64,000 nt of DNA. Origin: Streptomyces sp. NBC_01478. Lineage in GTDB: Bacteria > Actinomycetota > Actinomycetes > Streptomycetales > Streptomycetaceae. The notes beneath the pieces are model-generated. The model was not told the origin of the DNA. It saw only the letters and a program-made list of their open reading frames with translations, and searched no databases. The first letter of the stretch is position 1, and every line of letters begins with the position of its first letter. Location of the stretch: assembly GCF_036227225.1 (NCBI RefSeq), contig NZ_CP109444.1, positions 9,157,501 through 9,221,500 of the forward strand, read 5' to 3'. Made by a program: the position numbers and the translations under genes. Below, in pieces: positions 42,069 through 49,916 of the stretch.

Positions 42069-43324
42069 GCGACACGACGACCCTGACCCCGCCCGTCTCC
42101 TCCACGACCACAACTCCCTTCTCCGGCAGGGATGTCGGCGGGCATGTGCGCCGCACGGCCCGGCACTACGGCCCCGTGCTCGCCCTGTACGGCGTGCTGA
42201 AGCTCATCGGCTTCGCCGTCTTCATGTACCTGCTGGACTCCGACGGCGGCTTCCGGACGCGGAACCCGCGCTTCGGCGGCGGCGCCCACGTCTGGGACGT
42301 ACTCGCCACCTGGGACGGCTGGTGGTACCAGCAGATCGCCGCACACGGCTACCACCCCGCGCTCGTTCACGTCCCCGGCGCGACCGGACTGATCACTCTC
42401 GAAGGCAACTCGGCGGCCTTCTTCCCGCTCTACCCGGCCACGATGCGGCTCGTCTCCGACACCACGGGCCTGGGGCTGTACGGCTCCGGGATGCTGGTCT
42501 CGGTCGTCGCGTCGTTCGCCGCCGCGCTCGGCATCTACGCCGTCACCGTCCGGTTCGGGGGCAGACGGGCCGGACTCGCGGCGGCCGGACTGTGGGCCGT
42601 CTGGCCCGGCTCGGGCATGGAGTGGTCGGCCTACTCGGAGTCCCTCTACATCGCCCTCGCCGTCTGGGCCTGCCACGCCGTCATGACCGACCGCTGGCTC
42701 ACCGCGGGCGTCCTCACCTTCGCCGCCGGCCTGGGCCGGCCCACCGCCGTGGCACTCATCGCCGCCCTCACCGTCGCCGCGCTCCAGACCCTCCACCGTC
42801 GCCGGGAGAACCTCGCCGGCCCATGGACCGCGATGGCGATCGCACCGCTCGGCCTGGTCGGCTACGTCCTCTGGGTCGGCAATGAAATGGGCGACCTGGG
42901 CGGCTACTTCAAGCTCCAGAGCGGCGCCTGGGCACACAGCTTCGACTACGGCAAGCAGACCGTCGACGTCTTCAGCAGCATGGCGGTCGGCCGCTTCGAC
43001 TACCTCTTCGCGTCCCCTTTGGAAGACGTCATCGCCGTGGCCACCGTCCTGCTGGCCGCACTCCTGATCCCCCTCCTGATCCGGCTGCGCCCGCCCGCCG
43101 TGCTGCTCGTCCACACGCTGCTCACCATCGCCCTGGTCCTGGGCAGCCAGCAGATCTTCGGCAACGTCTCCCGCTATCTGCTCCCGTGCTTCCCCCTCTT
43201 CATCCCCCTGGCCGTCAGACTGCGCACCCTCGGCCTGCCCACGCTGTGCCTGCTGCTGGGGATCGCGGCCGTCGCGTCGGGGTCGTACGGCGGGTATGTG
43301 CTGTTCGAGGCGGGGGTGCCGTAG
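42065..43324 (+). CDS. PIG-V-like (GT-C) membrane mannosyltransferase
   Basis: 419 residues with about nine to ten transmembrane helices. The first extracytoplasmic loop carries the acidic motif DVLATWDGWWYQQIAAHGY expected for GT-C enzymes, followed by FFPLYPATMR and EWSAYSESLYIALAVWAC, as in PIG-V/GPI mannosyltransferase 2 relatives. Such enzymes use polyprenyl-phosphate sugars and glycosylate on the outer face. The ATGA overlap with the GT2-GtrA gene argues that the upstream protein makes its donor. The acceptor could be a cell-wall glycan or the Thr/Ser-rich protein encoded just upstream; this is an inference. Confidence 0.82.
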   Translation: MSDTTTLTPPVSSTTTTPFSGRDVGGHVRRTARHYGPVLALYGVLKLIGFAVFMYLLDSDGGFRTRNPRFGGGAHVWDVLATWDGWWYQQIAAHGYHPALVHVPGATGLITLEGNSAAFFPLYPATMRLVSDTTGLGLYGSGMLVSVVASFAAALGIYAVTVRFGGRRAGLAAAGLWAVWPGSGMEWSAYSESLYIALAVWACHAVMTDRWLTAGVLTFAAGLGRPTAVALIAALTVAALQTLHRRRENLAGPWTAMAIAPLGLVGYVLWVGNEMGDLGGYFKLQSGAWAHSFDYGKQTVDVFSSMAVGRFDYLFASPLEDVIAVATVLLAALLIPLLIRLRPPAVLLVHTLLTIALVLGSQQIFGNVSRYLLPCFPLFIPLAVRLRTLGLPTLCLLLGIAAVASGSYGGYVLFEAGVP

Positions 43325-43332
43325 GCGGGGCG

Positions 43333-44064
43333 CTAGGCCGTCGAGACGTGGAAGTTCATGACGTCGATCTTGGTGATCGTCCGCCAGTCGTCCGCGCTGT
43401 ATCCGTCCCAGTCCTGCGCCTTGCGGTCGGCCGGGAACTTCGCGGCCTGGTCGGAACCGACGAGGACGAGCAGGTAGGTCTCGCTGATCCCCTCGACGCC
43501 GGGGTAGCCGACCGAGTGGTTGTCGTCCTCCCAGCAGCCGCCGGACGTGGGGCTGACGGGTGTGCCGGGATAGAAACGGCCGCTGCCCGGGTGCCCGTAC
43601 TCGTCCTTCGAATCGGGGTCGGGCCGGGTGACGAGATAGAGGACCTGGCCCGCCGGGATGTTGAGGCTCATCTGCCCCTTGACGCTGATCTCGGGGCTCC
43701 TGGCGGGGCCGCCGACCTGGGTGTAGACGCGGGGTGCGTCGTGGTTCGCGAAGAGCGTCTCGTTGTAGCGCTGGGACGGCGGCTGATTCCAGGAGTCGGC
43801 GAGCCGTTGCAGATCGCAGGGGTCCTGGGTCCCGGAGCTGGTCTCGGCCCGGGGCTCGACCGGCGCGGAGACCGAAGAGCTGGTCGTCGGTCCATGGCCG
43901 TCACCGCCCTGAGCCAACCAGGCTCCGACGCCTGCGGCGGCGACGGCCGCCAGTCCGCCGATGGACGCGATCAGGACCCTGGTCCTGTTGTCGTTCCTGC
44001 TGCTCTCGCCCTGCGGTTCGTTGTTCGTGGTGTTGTCGTCGGAGCCTGTGTCGGTGTGTGTCAC
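43333..44064 (-). CDS. Single-pass membrane protein with extracytoplasmic domain
   Basis: 243 residues from a GTG with GAGGGGG seven bases upstream. The cytoplasmic head is short, polar and Asn/Thr-rich (MTHTDTGSDDNTTNNEPQGE). A helix near 30-50 (VLIASIGGLAAVAAAGVGAW) is followed by a Ser/Pro linker and a 160-residue domain (LADSWNQPPSQRYNETLFA, GQVLYLVTRPDPDSKDEYG, CWEDDNHSVGYPGVEG). I do not recognise the domain; the lone pair of cysteines (one near residue 84, one near 187) may bond. It is convergent with the mannosyltransferase gene. Confidence 0.7.
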   Translation of the reverse strand: MTHTDTGSDDNTTNNEPQGESSRNDNRTRVLIASIGGLAAVAAAGVGAWLAQGGDGHGPTTSSSVSAPVEPRAETSSGTQDPCDLQRLADSWNQPPSQRYNETLFANHDAPRVYTQVGGPARSPEISVKGQMSLNIPAGQVLYLVTRPDPDSKDEYGHPGSGRFYPGTPVSPTSGGCWEDDNHSVGYPGVEGISETYLLVLVGSDQAAKFPADRKAQDWDGYSADDWRTITKIDVMNFHVSTA

Positions 44065-44268
44065 TTTCGTCCCCCTCGTGCAGGAGTCCGTAGTATCAGC
44101 GCTTTGTCTGCCCGGTAAGGGAGTGCGGAAGTGCGAGAGGGGCGCGCGGCTGCTCCATCGCGCGCTGTTGAGTCGACTGCCTCGTGGCGTGGCGGTCCGC
44201 GCCGCCGGAGGTGACCTGGCCGGCGTTCGCTTGGGCGGGGGAGTCTCGGCCGGATACGCTCCGACGCC

Positions 44269-44812
44269 ATGAGCGGACCGGTACTGGTGATCGAATTGGC
44301 GGCGGCGGTACCCCACTCCGCGATCCGGCGGCTCCGCGAGTTCCTGGTCGGCTTGTCGGCACGTTTCGTGGAGCAACGGGTCGGCGAGTACGACCTCGCC
44401 GTGCGGGCGGAGAGCCTCGGCATCACGGACACCGGGGGTGTCGACGGGCGCCGGCCGATGCTGGTCTCGCTCATGGGGCCCGGTATCGGTGACGAGACCG
44501 CCTTCGCGGCCGAACACGCCGACGAAGCCGACCAGAAGTCCCTCATCGGCTTCGCCCCGACCCACGCGGTCGACGTCATCGCGTTCGGCGACAAGCCCGG
44601 TCGACCACACCGTCACAGCCCTGTTGACCGCCGCCGTCATGGAGGTGATCGGCGGCGTCGTCAACGCCGGACTGCGGGAGGACCAGATCCCGGTCGTCGC
44701 CGGCCTCCCGGGCATCGTCGCGACGACGACCGATCCGTGGCCCGCTGTGTACGGCACGGCGGTTTTCCTCAGAGCGTGGACCGAACAGCCCAGTTTCCGG
44801 CTCCTGAGGTAG
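44269..44812 (+). pseudogene. DUF6368-family gene broken by a one-base frameshift
   Basis: The first 110 codons from ATG 44269 (MSGPVLVIELAAAVPHSAIR, LMGPGIGDETAFAAEHADEA, DVIAFGDK) and the last 70 (VDHTVTALLTAAVMEVIGG, GLPGIVATTTDPWPAVYGTA, ending RLLR) lie in two frames that join at the CCC of 44596-44598. Removing one C restores a single open frame of about 180 codons, the size of DUF6368 proteins as I recall them. In the present sequence the first frame runs on as arginine-rich nonsense. It is either a recent pseudogene or a sequencing error; the otherwise intact sequence favours a very recent event. Confidence 0.75.
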
Positions 44813-45134
44813 CCGGGTGGCCGTGCTCTCCAGGGGGCCCGGGTTCCGGCGGAGTTGGCCGATGTCCGGTGATGCCGTAGGTGCACAGCCCGTGCAGGAT
44901 CGGGCGGCCACGACCTGACCGATCCCTACCTCTCGCCCCTCTTCGGCGACTTCTCCGCCGGGTTCCCGGCGGACCTCCATGTGGTCGAAGCCGCGCCCCA
45001 CGGACCGATGCCGTCGGGCACACCGGAGGACGAGCAGCTCCTCCAGGAGATACGCCGGTTTGTCGACGCCAACTGCCCTGCGGACAGGTGGAGTTGGGGC
45101 ATTTCGCGCCGCCCCGGCCGGTCGGTCGGGTGGG
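44813..45134. other. Decayed intergenic stretch
   Basis: About 320 bases between the broken DUF6368 gene and the PIG-L gene. It contains only the hydrolase fragment (44903-45080); no intact gene, clear promoter or terminator was seen. Confidence 0.4.
44903..45080 (+). pseudogene. Alpha/beta-hydrolase C-terminal fragment with internal deletion
   Basis: One frame reads GHDLTDPYLSPLFGDFSAGFP joined directly to ADLHVVEAAPHGPM and EDEQLLQEIRRFVDANC. In Streptomyces alpha/beta-hydrolase-3 lipases these two blocks are separated by about 30 residues containing the catalytic Asp (the sequence between GFP and the strand before the catalytic His). The N-terminal two thirds of the gene, including the nucleophile, are absent. 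The His loop (AAPHG) remains. It is a decayed remnant. Confidence 0.6.
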
Positions 45135-45968
45135 TCAGCGCAGTCCGGCGAAGAGGTCGTTCTCGGGTACGGCCGCGCCGGTGGTGTCCTGGACGCGTAC
45201 GAAGGTCTCGATGCCCATCAGCTCGCCGAACCTCTCCTTGCCCATCTTGAGGAAGAAGATGTTGTCGCCCTGGCTGGCGTGCGCGGCCAGGGCGTCGAAC
45301 TTCTGGTCGCTGAACGCGGTGGTGTCCACCCAGGTGCTGATCTCGTCCTCGGGGAGGCCCATCTCGGCCATCGCGGCGGCCTCGGCGGGATCCGGCTCCG
45401 GCATGTCGGGGTGGAACTCGCGGATGATCTCGCCGAACCGCCGCATCATCGAGCGGGGCATCGTGGTCCAGTACACCTTCGGCGTCAGCCCGCTCATCTC
45501 CACCGCCGCCATGGTGATGCGGTGGGCCTGGATGTGGTCGGGGTGGCCGTAGAAGCCGTTCTCGTCGTAGGTGACGACGACGTCGGGCCGGTAGTGCCGC
45601 ATGAGGTCCGCGAGGCGGGCCGCGCCTTTCTCCACGGGGGTCTGCCAGAAGGATCCGGGGGCGTCGTTGCTCGGCCAGCCCATCATCCCGGAGTCGGCGT
45701 AGTCCAGCAGCTCCAGATCGCTGATCTTCAGGACCTCGCGGCTCACCTCGAGTTCCTGACGGCGCATCTGGGCGACGGCCGCCGGATCGTGGCCGGGATC
45801 GCCCGGCTTGACGCCTCCCGGTCCGTCACCGCAAGCGCCGTCGGTACAGGTCACGAGCACCGTGCGGATGCCTTCCGCCGCGTACTGCGCGAGGACCCCT
45901 CCGGTCGTGGTGGCTTCGTCGTCGGGGTGGGCGTGCACTGCCATGAGCGTCAAGGGCCGGTCAGTCAT
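45135..45968 (-). CDS. PIG-L/LmbE-family deacetylase
   Basis: 277 residues; ATG 45966-45968 with GAAGGA eight bases upstream. Zinc-dependent N-acetyl-glucosamine-type deacetylase fold. Zinc ligands are visible in AVHAHPDDEATTTGGVLA (His, Asp-Asp) and GFYGHPDHIQAHRITMAAV (His). The loop DYADSGMMGWPSNDAPGSFW and the C-terminal FLKMGKERFGELMGIETFVR are typical of actinobacterial members related to the mycothiol enzymes MshB and Mca. The substrate is not determined: it may be mycothiol-related or a natural-product glycoside. It lies alone in a decayed region. Confidence 0.85.
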   Translation of the reverse strand: MTDRPLTLMAVHAHPDDEATTTGGVLAQYAAEGIRTVLVTCTDGACGDGPGGVKPGDPGHDPAAVAQMRRQELEVSREVLKISDLELLDYADSGMMGWPSNDAPGSFWQTPVEKGAARLADLMRHYRPDVVVTYDENGFYGHPDHIQAHRITMAAVEMSGLTPKVYWTTMPRSMMRRFGEIIREFHPDMPEPDPAEAAAMAEMGLPEDEISTWVDTTAFSDQKFDALAAHASQGDNIFFLKMGKERFGELMGIETFVRVQDTTGAAVPENDLFAGLR

Positions 45969-46004
45969 CAAAGAGTCCTTCTGCGGAGATACGTCGTGGT
46001 CCAA

Positions 46005-46317
46005 GTGGCGCGGCGGGTGTACCGCGACCCGAGGCCCGGATCCTGGTGGGGCGGACGGCCTTGCGGTCTCCGTGTTCCCCGCCCGTGCGGAGCCGGTCTC
46101 TCAGTCGAGGCAACCGCGCCGACCCGAGCGGCTGTTCCCGATGCGGCCGATCGACCTCGCACGCGTGGGCGATTCCACGCCAACCAGGTACAGCGGGCGC
46201 CGACCGCCACGGCTTCGGAGGGGGACAGATGATGTTACCGAGGCTGATCAGCCTGCGGATGCCGCGGCGACGCAGGCCAGGCGTGATCCCGGAGTACCTC
46301 ACGCCGCCCGGTCGTCT
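46005..46317. other. Intergenic region with a possible truncated reading frame
   Basis: About 310 bases. A plus-strand frame starts at ATG 46229 with GGAGGGGG five bases upstream and reads MMLPRLISLRMPRRRRPGVI before running antisense into the MerR gene. The strong ribosome binding site suggests the start of a lost gene, but no family is recognised. Confidence 0.35.
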
Positions 46318-46689
46318 TCATGCCGCCGTCCGGCGGGCGTCGCGGTGGGTCCGGGCCGCGGCCATGAGGCCGTCGAGCGCGTCGCGGGTGTTCAGCAGGT
46401 CCTCGATATGGGCGGAGAGCCGGTCGCGCTCGGTGGCCATGCGGTCCAGCGCGGAGTCGGAGTTCTCGTCGCTGGGCGAGTCCCGGCACGGCATCAGTTC
46501 GAGGATGGTGCGGCTGGAGAGCCCGGCCACGTACAGGCGCTGGATGAAGTCGACCCGCTCGACGTCGTCCTCCGTGAAGTGCCGCTGCCCGCCGCCGCTG
46601 CGGGTGCTGACGAGCAGCCCCTGCTCCTCGTAGTAGCGCAGCGAACGGACACTCACCCCGCTGCGCGCCGCGAGTTCGCCGATCCGCAT
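46318..46689 (-). CDS. MerR-family transcriptional regulator
   Basis: 123 residues, ATG with GGGAGG upstream. Typical MerR start RIGELAARSGVSVRSLRYYE (winged helix, residues 1-70: EEQGLLVSTRSGGGQRHFTE) and a dimerisation coiled coil (ATERDRLSAHIEDLLNTRDALD). One Cys (LMPCRDSP, about residue 66-68) is in the position used by some redox- or metal-sensing members, but there is no Cys-x2-Cys pair as in SoxR. It is divergent from a truncated Old Yellow Enzyme gene that it presumably controlled. Confidence 0.88.
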   Translation of the reverse strand: MRIGELAARSGVSVRSLRYYEEQGLLVSTRSGGGQRHFTEDDVERVDFIQRLYVAGLSSRTILELMPCRDSPSDENSDSALDRMATERDRLSAHIEDLLNTRDALDGLMAAARTHRDARRTAA

Positions 46690-46722
46690 CCGATCCTCCC
46701 GACCGTGCTCCTGGCCCCAAGG

Positions 46723-46755
46723 CTTGCATCTCACATTGATGTCAGGTTTTAGCGT
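46723..46755 (+). promoter_or_regulatory. MerR-type promoter/operator
   Basis: CTTGCATC and GATGTCAG form an imperfect inverted repeat around seven bases, lying between a -35-like TTGCAT (46724-46729) and a -10-like TTAGCG (46749-46754). The 19-base spacing is the elongated one that MerR-type activators untwist. It faces the Old Yellow Enzyme remnant. Confidence 0.6.
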
Positions 46756-46808
46756 ACCGGTCGGGTCCGCTCTTCCCGGGCCTTCGACGCGTACGAAGGA
46801 GTTCCGGC

Positions 46809-47495
46809 ATGACCACGCTGTTCGACCGCCACCGCCTCGGCGCCCTGGAGTTGCCCAACCGGGTCGTGATGGCCCCGATGACCCGGGTCCGGGCCGCGCC
46901 CGGGGGTCTGGCCACCCCTTCCATGGCGGTCTACTACGCCCAGCGGGCCGGCGCCGGGCTGATCGCCACCGAGGGGGTGCAGCCGAGCCTCGTCGGGCAG
47001 TCCAACCCGGGCACCCCGGGGCTGTACACCGACGAACAGGTGGCCTCCTGGCGGCCCGTCACCGACGCCGTGCACGCCAACGGCGGGCGCGTCTTCGCCC
47101 AGATCATGCACGGCGGCCGGGTCTCGCACCCCGACACCACCGGCCTCCAGCCGGTCGGACCCTCCGCCGTCGCCGCGACCGGCGAGGTGTTCACGCCCGC
47201 GGGGCCGCGGCCCGCGCCCCTCCCGCGCGCCCTGGACCTCTCCGAGGTGCCCGAACACGCCCGCTCGTACGCCGAGGCCGCCCGGCGCGCCGTCGACGCC
47301 GGCTTCGACGGTGTCGAACTGCACGGCGCGAACGGCTACTTGATCTCCCAGTTCCTGTCCTCCAACGCCAACCTGCGCACCGATTCCTACGGCGGCCCGA
47401 TCGCCCACCGCATCCGCTTCGCCGTCGGGGAGAATCCCTGCCGGGCCCGATTCCTCGACAGCTCGGTCACATGGGCGCGGACCTCGGACATGTGA
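46809..47495 (+). pseudogene. 3'-truncated Old Yellow Enzyme (NADH:flavin oxidoreductase)
   Basis: 228 codons, while intact family members have about 355-365. The N-terminal part is well preserved: LFDRHRLGALELPNRVVMAP (FMN phosphate side), GLIATEGVQPS, AQIMHGGRVSHPD (active-site region), FDGVELHGANGYLISQFL and LRTDSYGGPIAHRIRF. After RIRFAV the family sequence stops and 20 unrelated residues lead to a stop. The missing third includes FMN-binding strands, so the product should be non-functional. No continuation is found in other frames downstream, so the 3' part has been deleted. Confidence 0.75.
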
Positions 47496-47600
47496 TCCGG
47501 TCACCTCTCCGATCCAGGACGCGGCCAGATCCTGCCCCCTTCGATATTCATATGTGTGTGTCAGGACTGACCGGCGCGGCCTACGGAACCTGCGCCGAGG

Positions 47601-47993
47601 TCATTTCTCAAGCGCCTGGCGCACGGTGGGGTGGCAGGAAATGAGGGCGTCGACACCGACGATCCGGATCACCCGCAGCACGGCCGGCTGCGCACCGGCC
47701 ACACGCACCCAGCCCTGAGCCGCTATGGCCGCGTGACAGGCGGCGATGAGCGCGTTGATGCCGCTGGAGTCCATGAACGTCAGGTGGGTGAGATCGGCGA
47801 CGGTTCGTGGTGGCCCGTCGCCGACCGGCGGCATGAGCGCCTCCTCGGCGAAGTGGCGTGCCGTGTGGTCGAGTTCGCCGCGCAGGGCGACGATCCGTAT
47901 GCCGTCGACGGTGAGATGACTGACCGTCAGGCGGTCGGGGTGGGCTGGCTGTACGTCTGTCACCGTCGTGATCAATTCGGGTGGAGGGAACAT
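47601..47993 (-). CDS. STAS-domain anti-sigma factor antagonist
   Basis: 130 residues. STAS proteins bind RsbW-like anti-sigma kinases; when the conserved serine is dephosphorylated they free the sigma factor. The core is VDGIRIVALRGELDHTARHF ... LTHLTFMDSSGINALIAA, with the phospho-acceptor Ser in FMDSSG (about residue 77). The ATG (47991-47993) has a weak ribosome binding site. It is divergent from an RsbW-like ATPase gene, with two SigB/F-type sigma genes within 4 kb, which makes a partner-switch circuit likely. Confidence 0.88.
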   Translation of the reverse strand: MFPPPELITTVTDVQPAHPDRLTVSHLTVDGIRIVALRGELDHTARHFAEEALMPPVGDGPPRTVADLTHLTFMDSSGINALIAACHAAIAAQGWVRVAGAQPAVLRVIRIVGVDALISCHPTVRQALEK

Positions 47994-48049
47994 GAGGTAC
48001 GCCGCGCAGGGTAGGCGTCGGCGGACAACGGGAACGAAGGTGACACCGA

Positions 48050-48514
48050 GTGGAGCCTGCCGACGACGAGCCGAGCACTCGCCCCCTGATCACTGCCGCC
48101 GCTCTGAGCGGCGACGGCACCTCCATCGGCGAAGCGCGCGACCTCGTGACGGACTTTCTCCGCCGTGCCGGGACGGACCACGGTGTGGCCGTCTCCGCCC
48201 GGGTCGTGGACCTCGCGCGACTGGTGGTCAGCGAACTGGTCACCAACGCCCGCCGGCACGCCCCCGGCCCGCTGCGGATGGAACTGCGCATCGCGGACGA
48301 CGCGGTGGAGGTGACCGTACGGGACACCGCCCGTGTCCAGTTGGTCGCCCGGCCGGCGGATCCGCGCCGAGTCGGTCAGCACGGCCTGGAGATCGTCATG
48401 GCCGTCGTCCAGGCGTTCCAGGTCCGCCTGGAAGCGACCGGCAAGAGCGTCACCGCCCGCATCGCCCTGGGCGACGGGGCACGCCGTGCCGACTCCCCGC
48501 CCGGCGCCGAGTGA
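48050..48514 (+). CDS. RsbW-like anti-sigma ATPase (HATPase_c_2)
   Basis: 154 residues from GTG 48050 with GAAGGTG seven bases upstream. Motifs: N box LVVSELVTNARRHA (Asn for Mg-ATP), DDAVEVTVRDTARV, and the G2 region RVGQHGLEIVMAVVQAF. This is the presumed kinase/anti-sigma partner of the divergent STAS protein and of the convergent sigma factor that ends 11 bases away. The gene has no coupling with the sigma gene, unlike the classical rsbW-sigB order. Confidence 0.88.
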   Translation: MEPADDEPSTRPLITAAALSGDGTSIGEARDLVTDFLRRAGTDHGVAVSARVVDLARLVVSELVTNARRHAPGPLRMELRIADDAVEVTVRDTARVQLVARPADPRRVGQHGLEIVMAVVQAFQVRLEATGKSVTARIALGDGARRADSPPGAE

Positions 48515-48525
48515 GATCCGCGGGC

Positions 48526-49401
48526 TCATCCGGTCAGCAGTCCGCTGCGGAGCTTGGTGAGGGTGCGGGAGAGGAGGCGGGAGACATGCATCTGGGACAC
48601 GTGCAGCTCGCGGCCGATCTCGGCCTGGGTCAGCTCCTGGCCGAAGCGCATCTCGATGATGGCCCGTTCCCGCTCGTCGAGCCGCTGGAGCAGCGGGCCG
48701 AGCGTGTGGAGGTCCTCGAACAGTTCCAGGGCGGGGTCCGTGTCGCCCATGGTGTCCGCGTACTTCGGTGCGCCGTCGTCGGTCTCGGCCTCGCCGCCCG
48801 GGGTGTCGATGGAGCCCGCGACATAGCCGTTCGCGGCGATGAGGCCCTCGATGACCTCGTCGTCGGTCAGGTCCAGGTGGGCGGCGAGTTCCTTCACGGT
48901 GGGGGTGCGGCCCAGTTCGGTGGTGAGCGTCTCCTTGCTCTTGGCGAGGTCGACGCGGAGTTCCTGGAGGCGGCGCGGGACGTGCACGGCCCAGGTGGTG
49001 TCGCGGAAGAACCGCTTGATCTCGCCGACGATGTAGGGGATCGCGAAGGAGGTGAACTCGACCTCGCGCGTCAGGTCGAAGCGGTCGATGGCCTTGATCA
49101 GACCGATCGTGCCGACCTGGACGACGTCCTCCATGTCACCGTTGCCGCGGTTGCGGAAGCGGCGGGCGGCGAAGCGCACCAGCGTCAGGTTCATCTCGAT
49201 GAGCGTGTTGCGCGCGTACTGGTACTCGTGGGTGCCCTCCTCCAGGACCCGGAGCCGGTCCAGGAACAGCTTGGACAGTAAACGCGCGTCCTTGGGGGCG
49301 ACCTTGCCGGCGTCCTCGATCCAGGGCAGGTCGTCCGTCGCTTCGGGGGTGTCCGCGGTCGCGGTGTCGGTCGCTCGGCGGGCATTCACGGAAAGGGTCA
49401 C
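48526..49401 (-). CDS. SigB/SigF/SigG-type RNA polymerase sigma factor
   Basis: 291 residues, ATG start. Group 3 sigma factor with region 2 (NLTLVRFAARRFRNRGNGDM, EDVVQVGTIGLIKAIDRFDL, FTSFAIPYIVGEIKRFFRDT), region 3 (VHVPRRLQELRVDLAKSKET, LGRTPTVKELAAHLDL) and region 4 (LDERERAIIEMRFGQELTQ, IGRELHVSQMHVSRLLSRTL). Streptomyces have about nine such factors governing osmotic, oxidative and developmental responses; the exact paralogue cannot be told. A 69-residue acidic protein is encoded just upstream. Confidence 0.92.
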   Translation of the reverse strand: MTLSVNARRATDTATADTPEATDDLPWIEDAGKVAPKDARLLSKLFLDRLRVLEEGTHEYQYARNTLIEMNLTLVRFAARRFRNRGNGDMEDVVQVGTIGLIKAIDRFDLTREVEFTSFAIPYIVGEIKRFFRDTTWAVHVPRRLQELRVDLAKSKETLTTELGRTPTVKELAAHLDLTDDEVIEGLIAANGYVAGSIDTPGGEAETDDGAPKYADTMGDTDPALELFEDLHTLGPLLQRLDERERAIIEMRFGQELTQAEIGRELHVSQMHVSRLLSRTLTKLRSGLLTG

Positions 49402-49472
49402 GGTGCCGCCTCAGACTGGAAAGCTGGATGGGCCTCTCCTGCCCCCTCCGGCCGGATGCATGTTCGGGTGCG

Positions 49473-49682
49473 CTATTCGTCCGATTCGTCCGACGGGGCG
49501 GCCCGCGTGCTCTGCTCGGAGGGACGCCGCTCGGCGCTGCCCGACGCGGAAGGCTCCTGGGCCTCGTCGTCCGGTGTACGCGGACGAACCGCTTCCTCTG
49601 CCTCGTCCCGGGCCTCCGGGTCGCCGCTCTCCCCGGGGGCCTGCGACGGAGGGGTGGGCCGCGGGTGCTCGTGCCGGGTCAT
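49473..49682 (-). CDS. Small acidic disordered protein
   Basis: 69 residues, ATG with GGAG seven bases upstream (GGAGCGACG-ATG). Composition is almost entirely Pro, Ser, Glu, Asp, Arg and Ala (EARDEAEEAVRPRTPDDEAQ), with no hydrophobic core, so it is probably unfolded. It lies 71 bases upstream of the sigma factor on the same strand. The ribosome binding site and stable frame support a real gene; function is unknown. Confidence 0.5.
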   Translation of the reverse strand: MTRHEHPRPTPPSQAPGESGDPEARDEAEEAVRPRTPDDEAQEPSASGSAERRPSEQSTRAAPSDESDE

Positions 49683-49863
49683 CGTCGCTCCTGGTGTGTC
49701 GTGGGGGTTGTGCGACTCCTCGGCCGCCGAGTGCCCCGAAATCATCCGGTCAGACGCCTCGACGGCACCTGATCGCGGCAGGCCGCGGCGACAGGTAGGT
49801 CGCGGAAATGGGGGCACTCGACCGGGAGCCGTCGCCGTGTCCCCCGGGGGAGTGTGATGGTCA

Positions 49864-49898
49864 GGCTCTTCCGGTTCGGACCGTGTGCCGGAAGAGCC
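49864..49898 (-). terminator. Hairpin terminator of the GAF-ANTAR gene
   Basis: A perfect 11-base stem GGCTCTTCCGG/CCGGAAGAGCC around a 13-base loop, 18 bases beyond the stop codon of the GAF-ANTAR gene. Confidence 0.8.
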
Positions 49899-49916
49899 GC
49901 CCCGGCGACCACGGGC

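Noticed and set aside
46229..46633. Plus-strand frame with a good ribosome binding site running into the MerR gene antisense
   Set aside because: Only the first 25-30 residues look protein-like; most of it is the antisense of a confident gene. Noted in the intergenic entry as a possible lost gene start.
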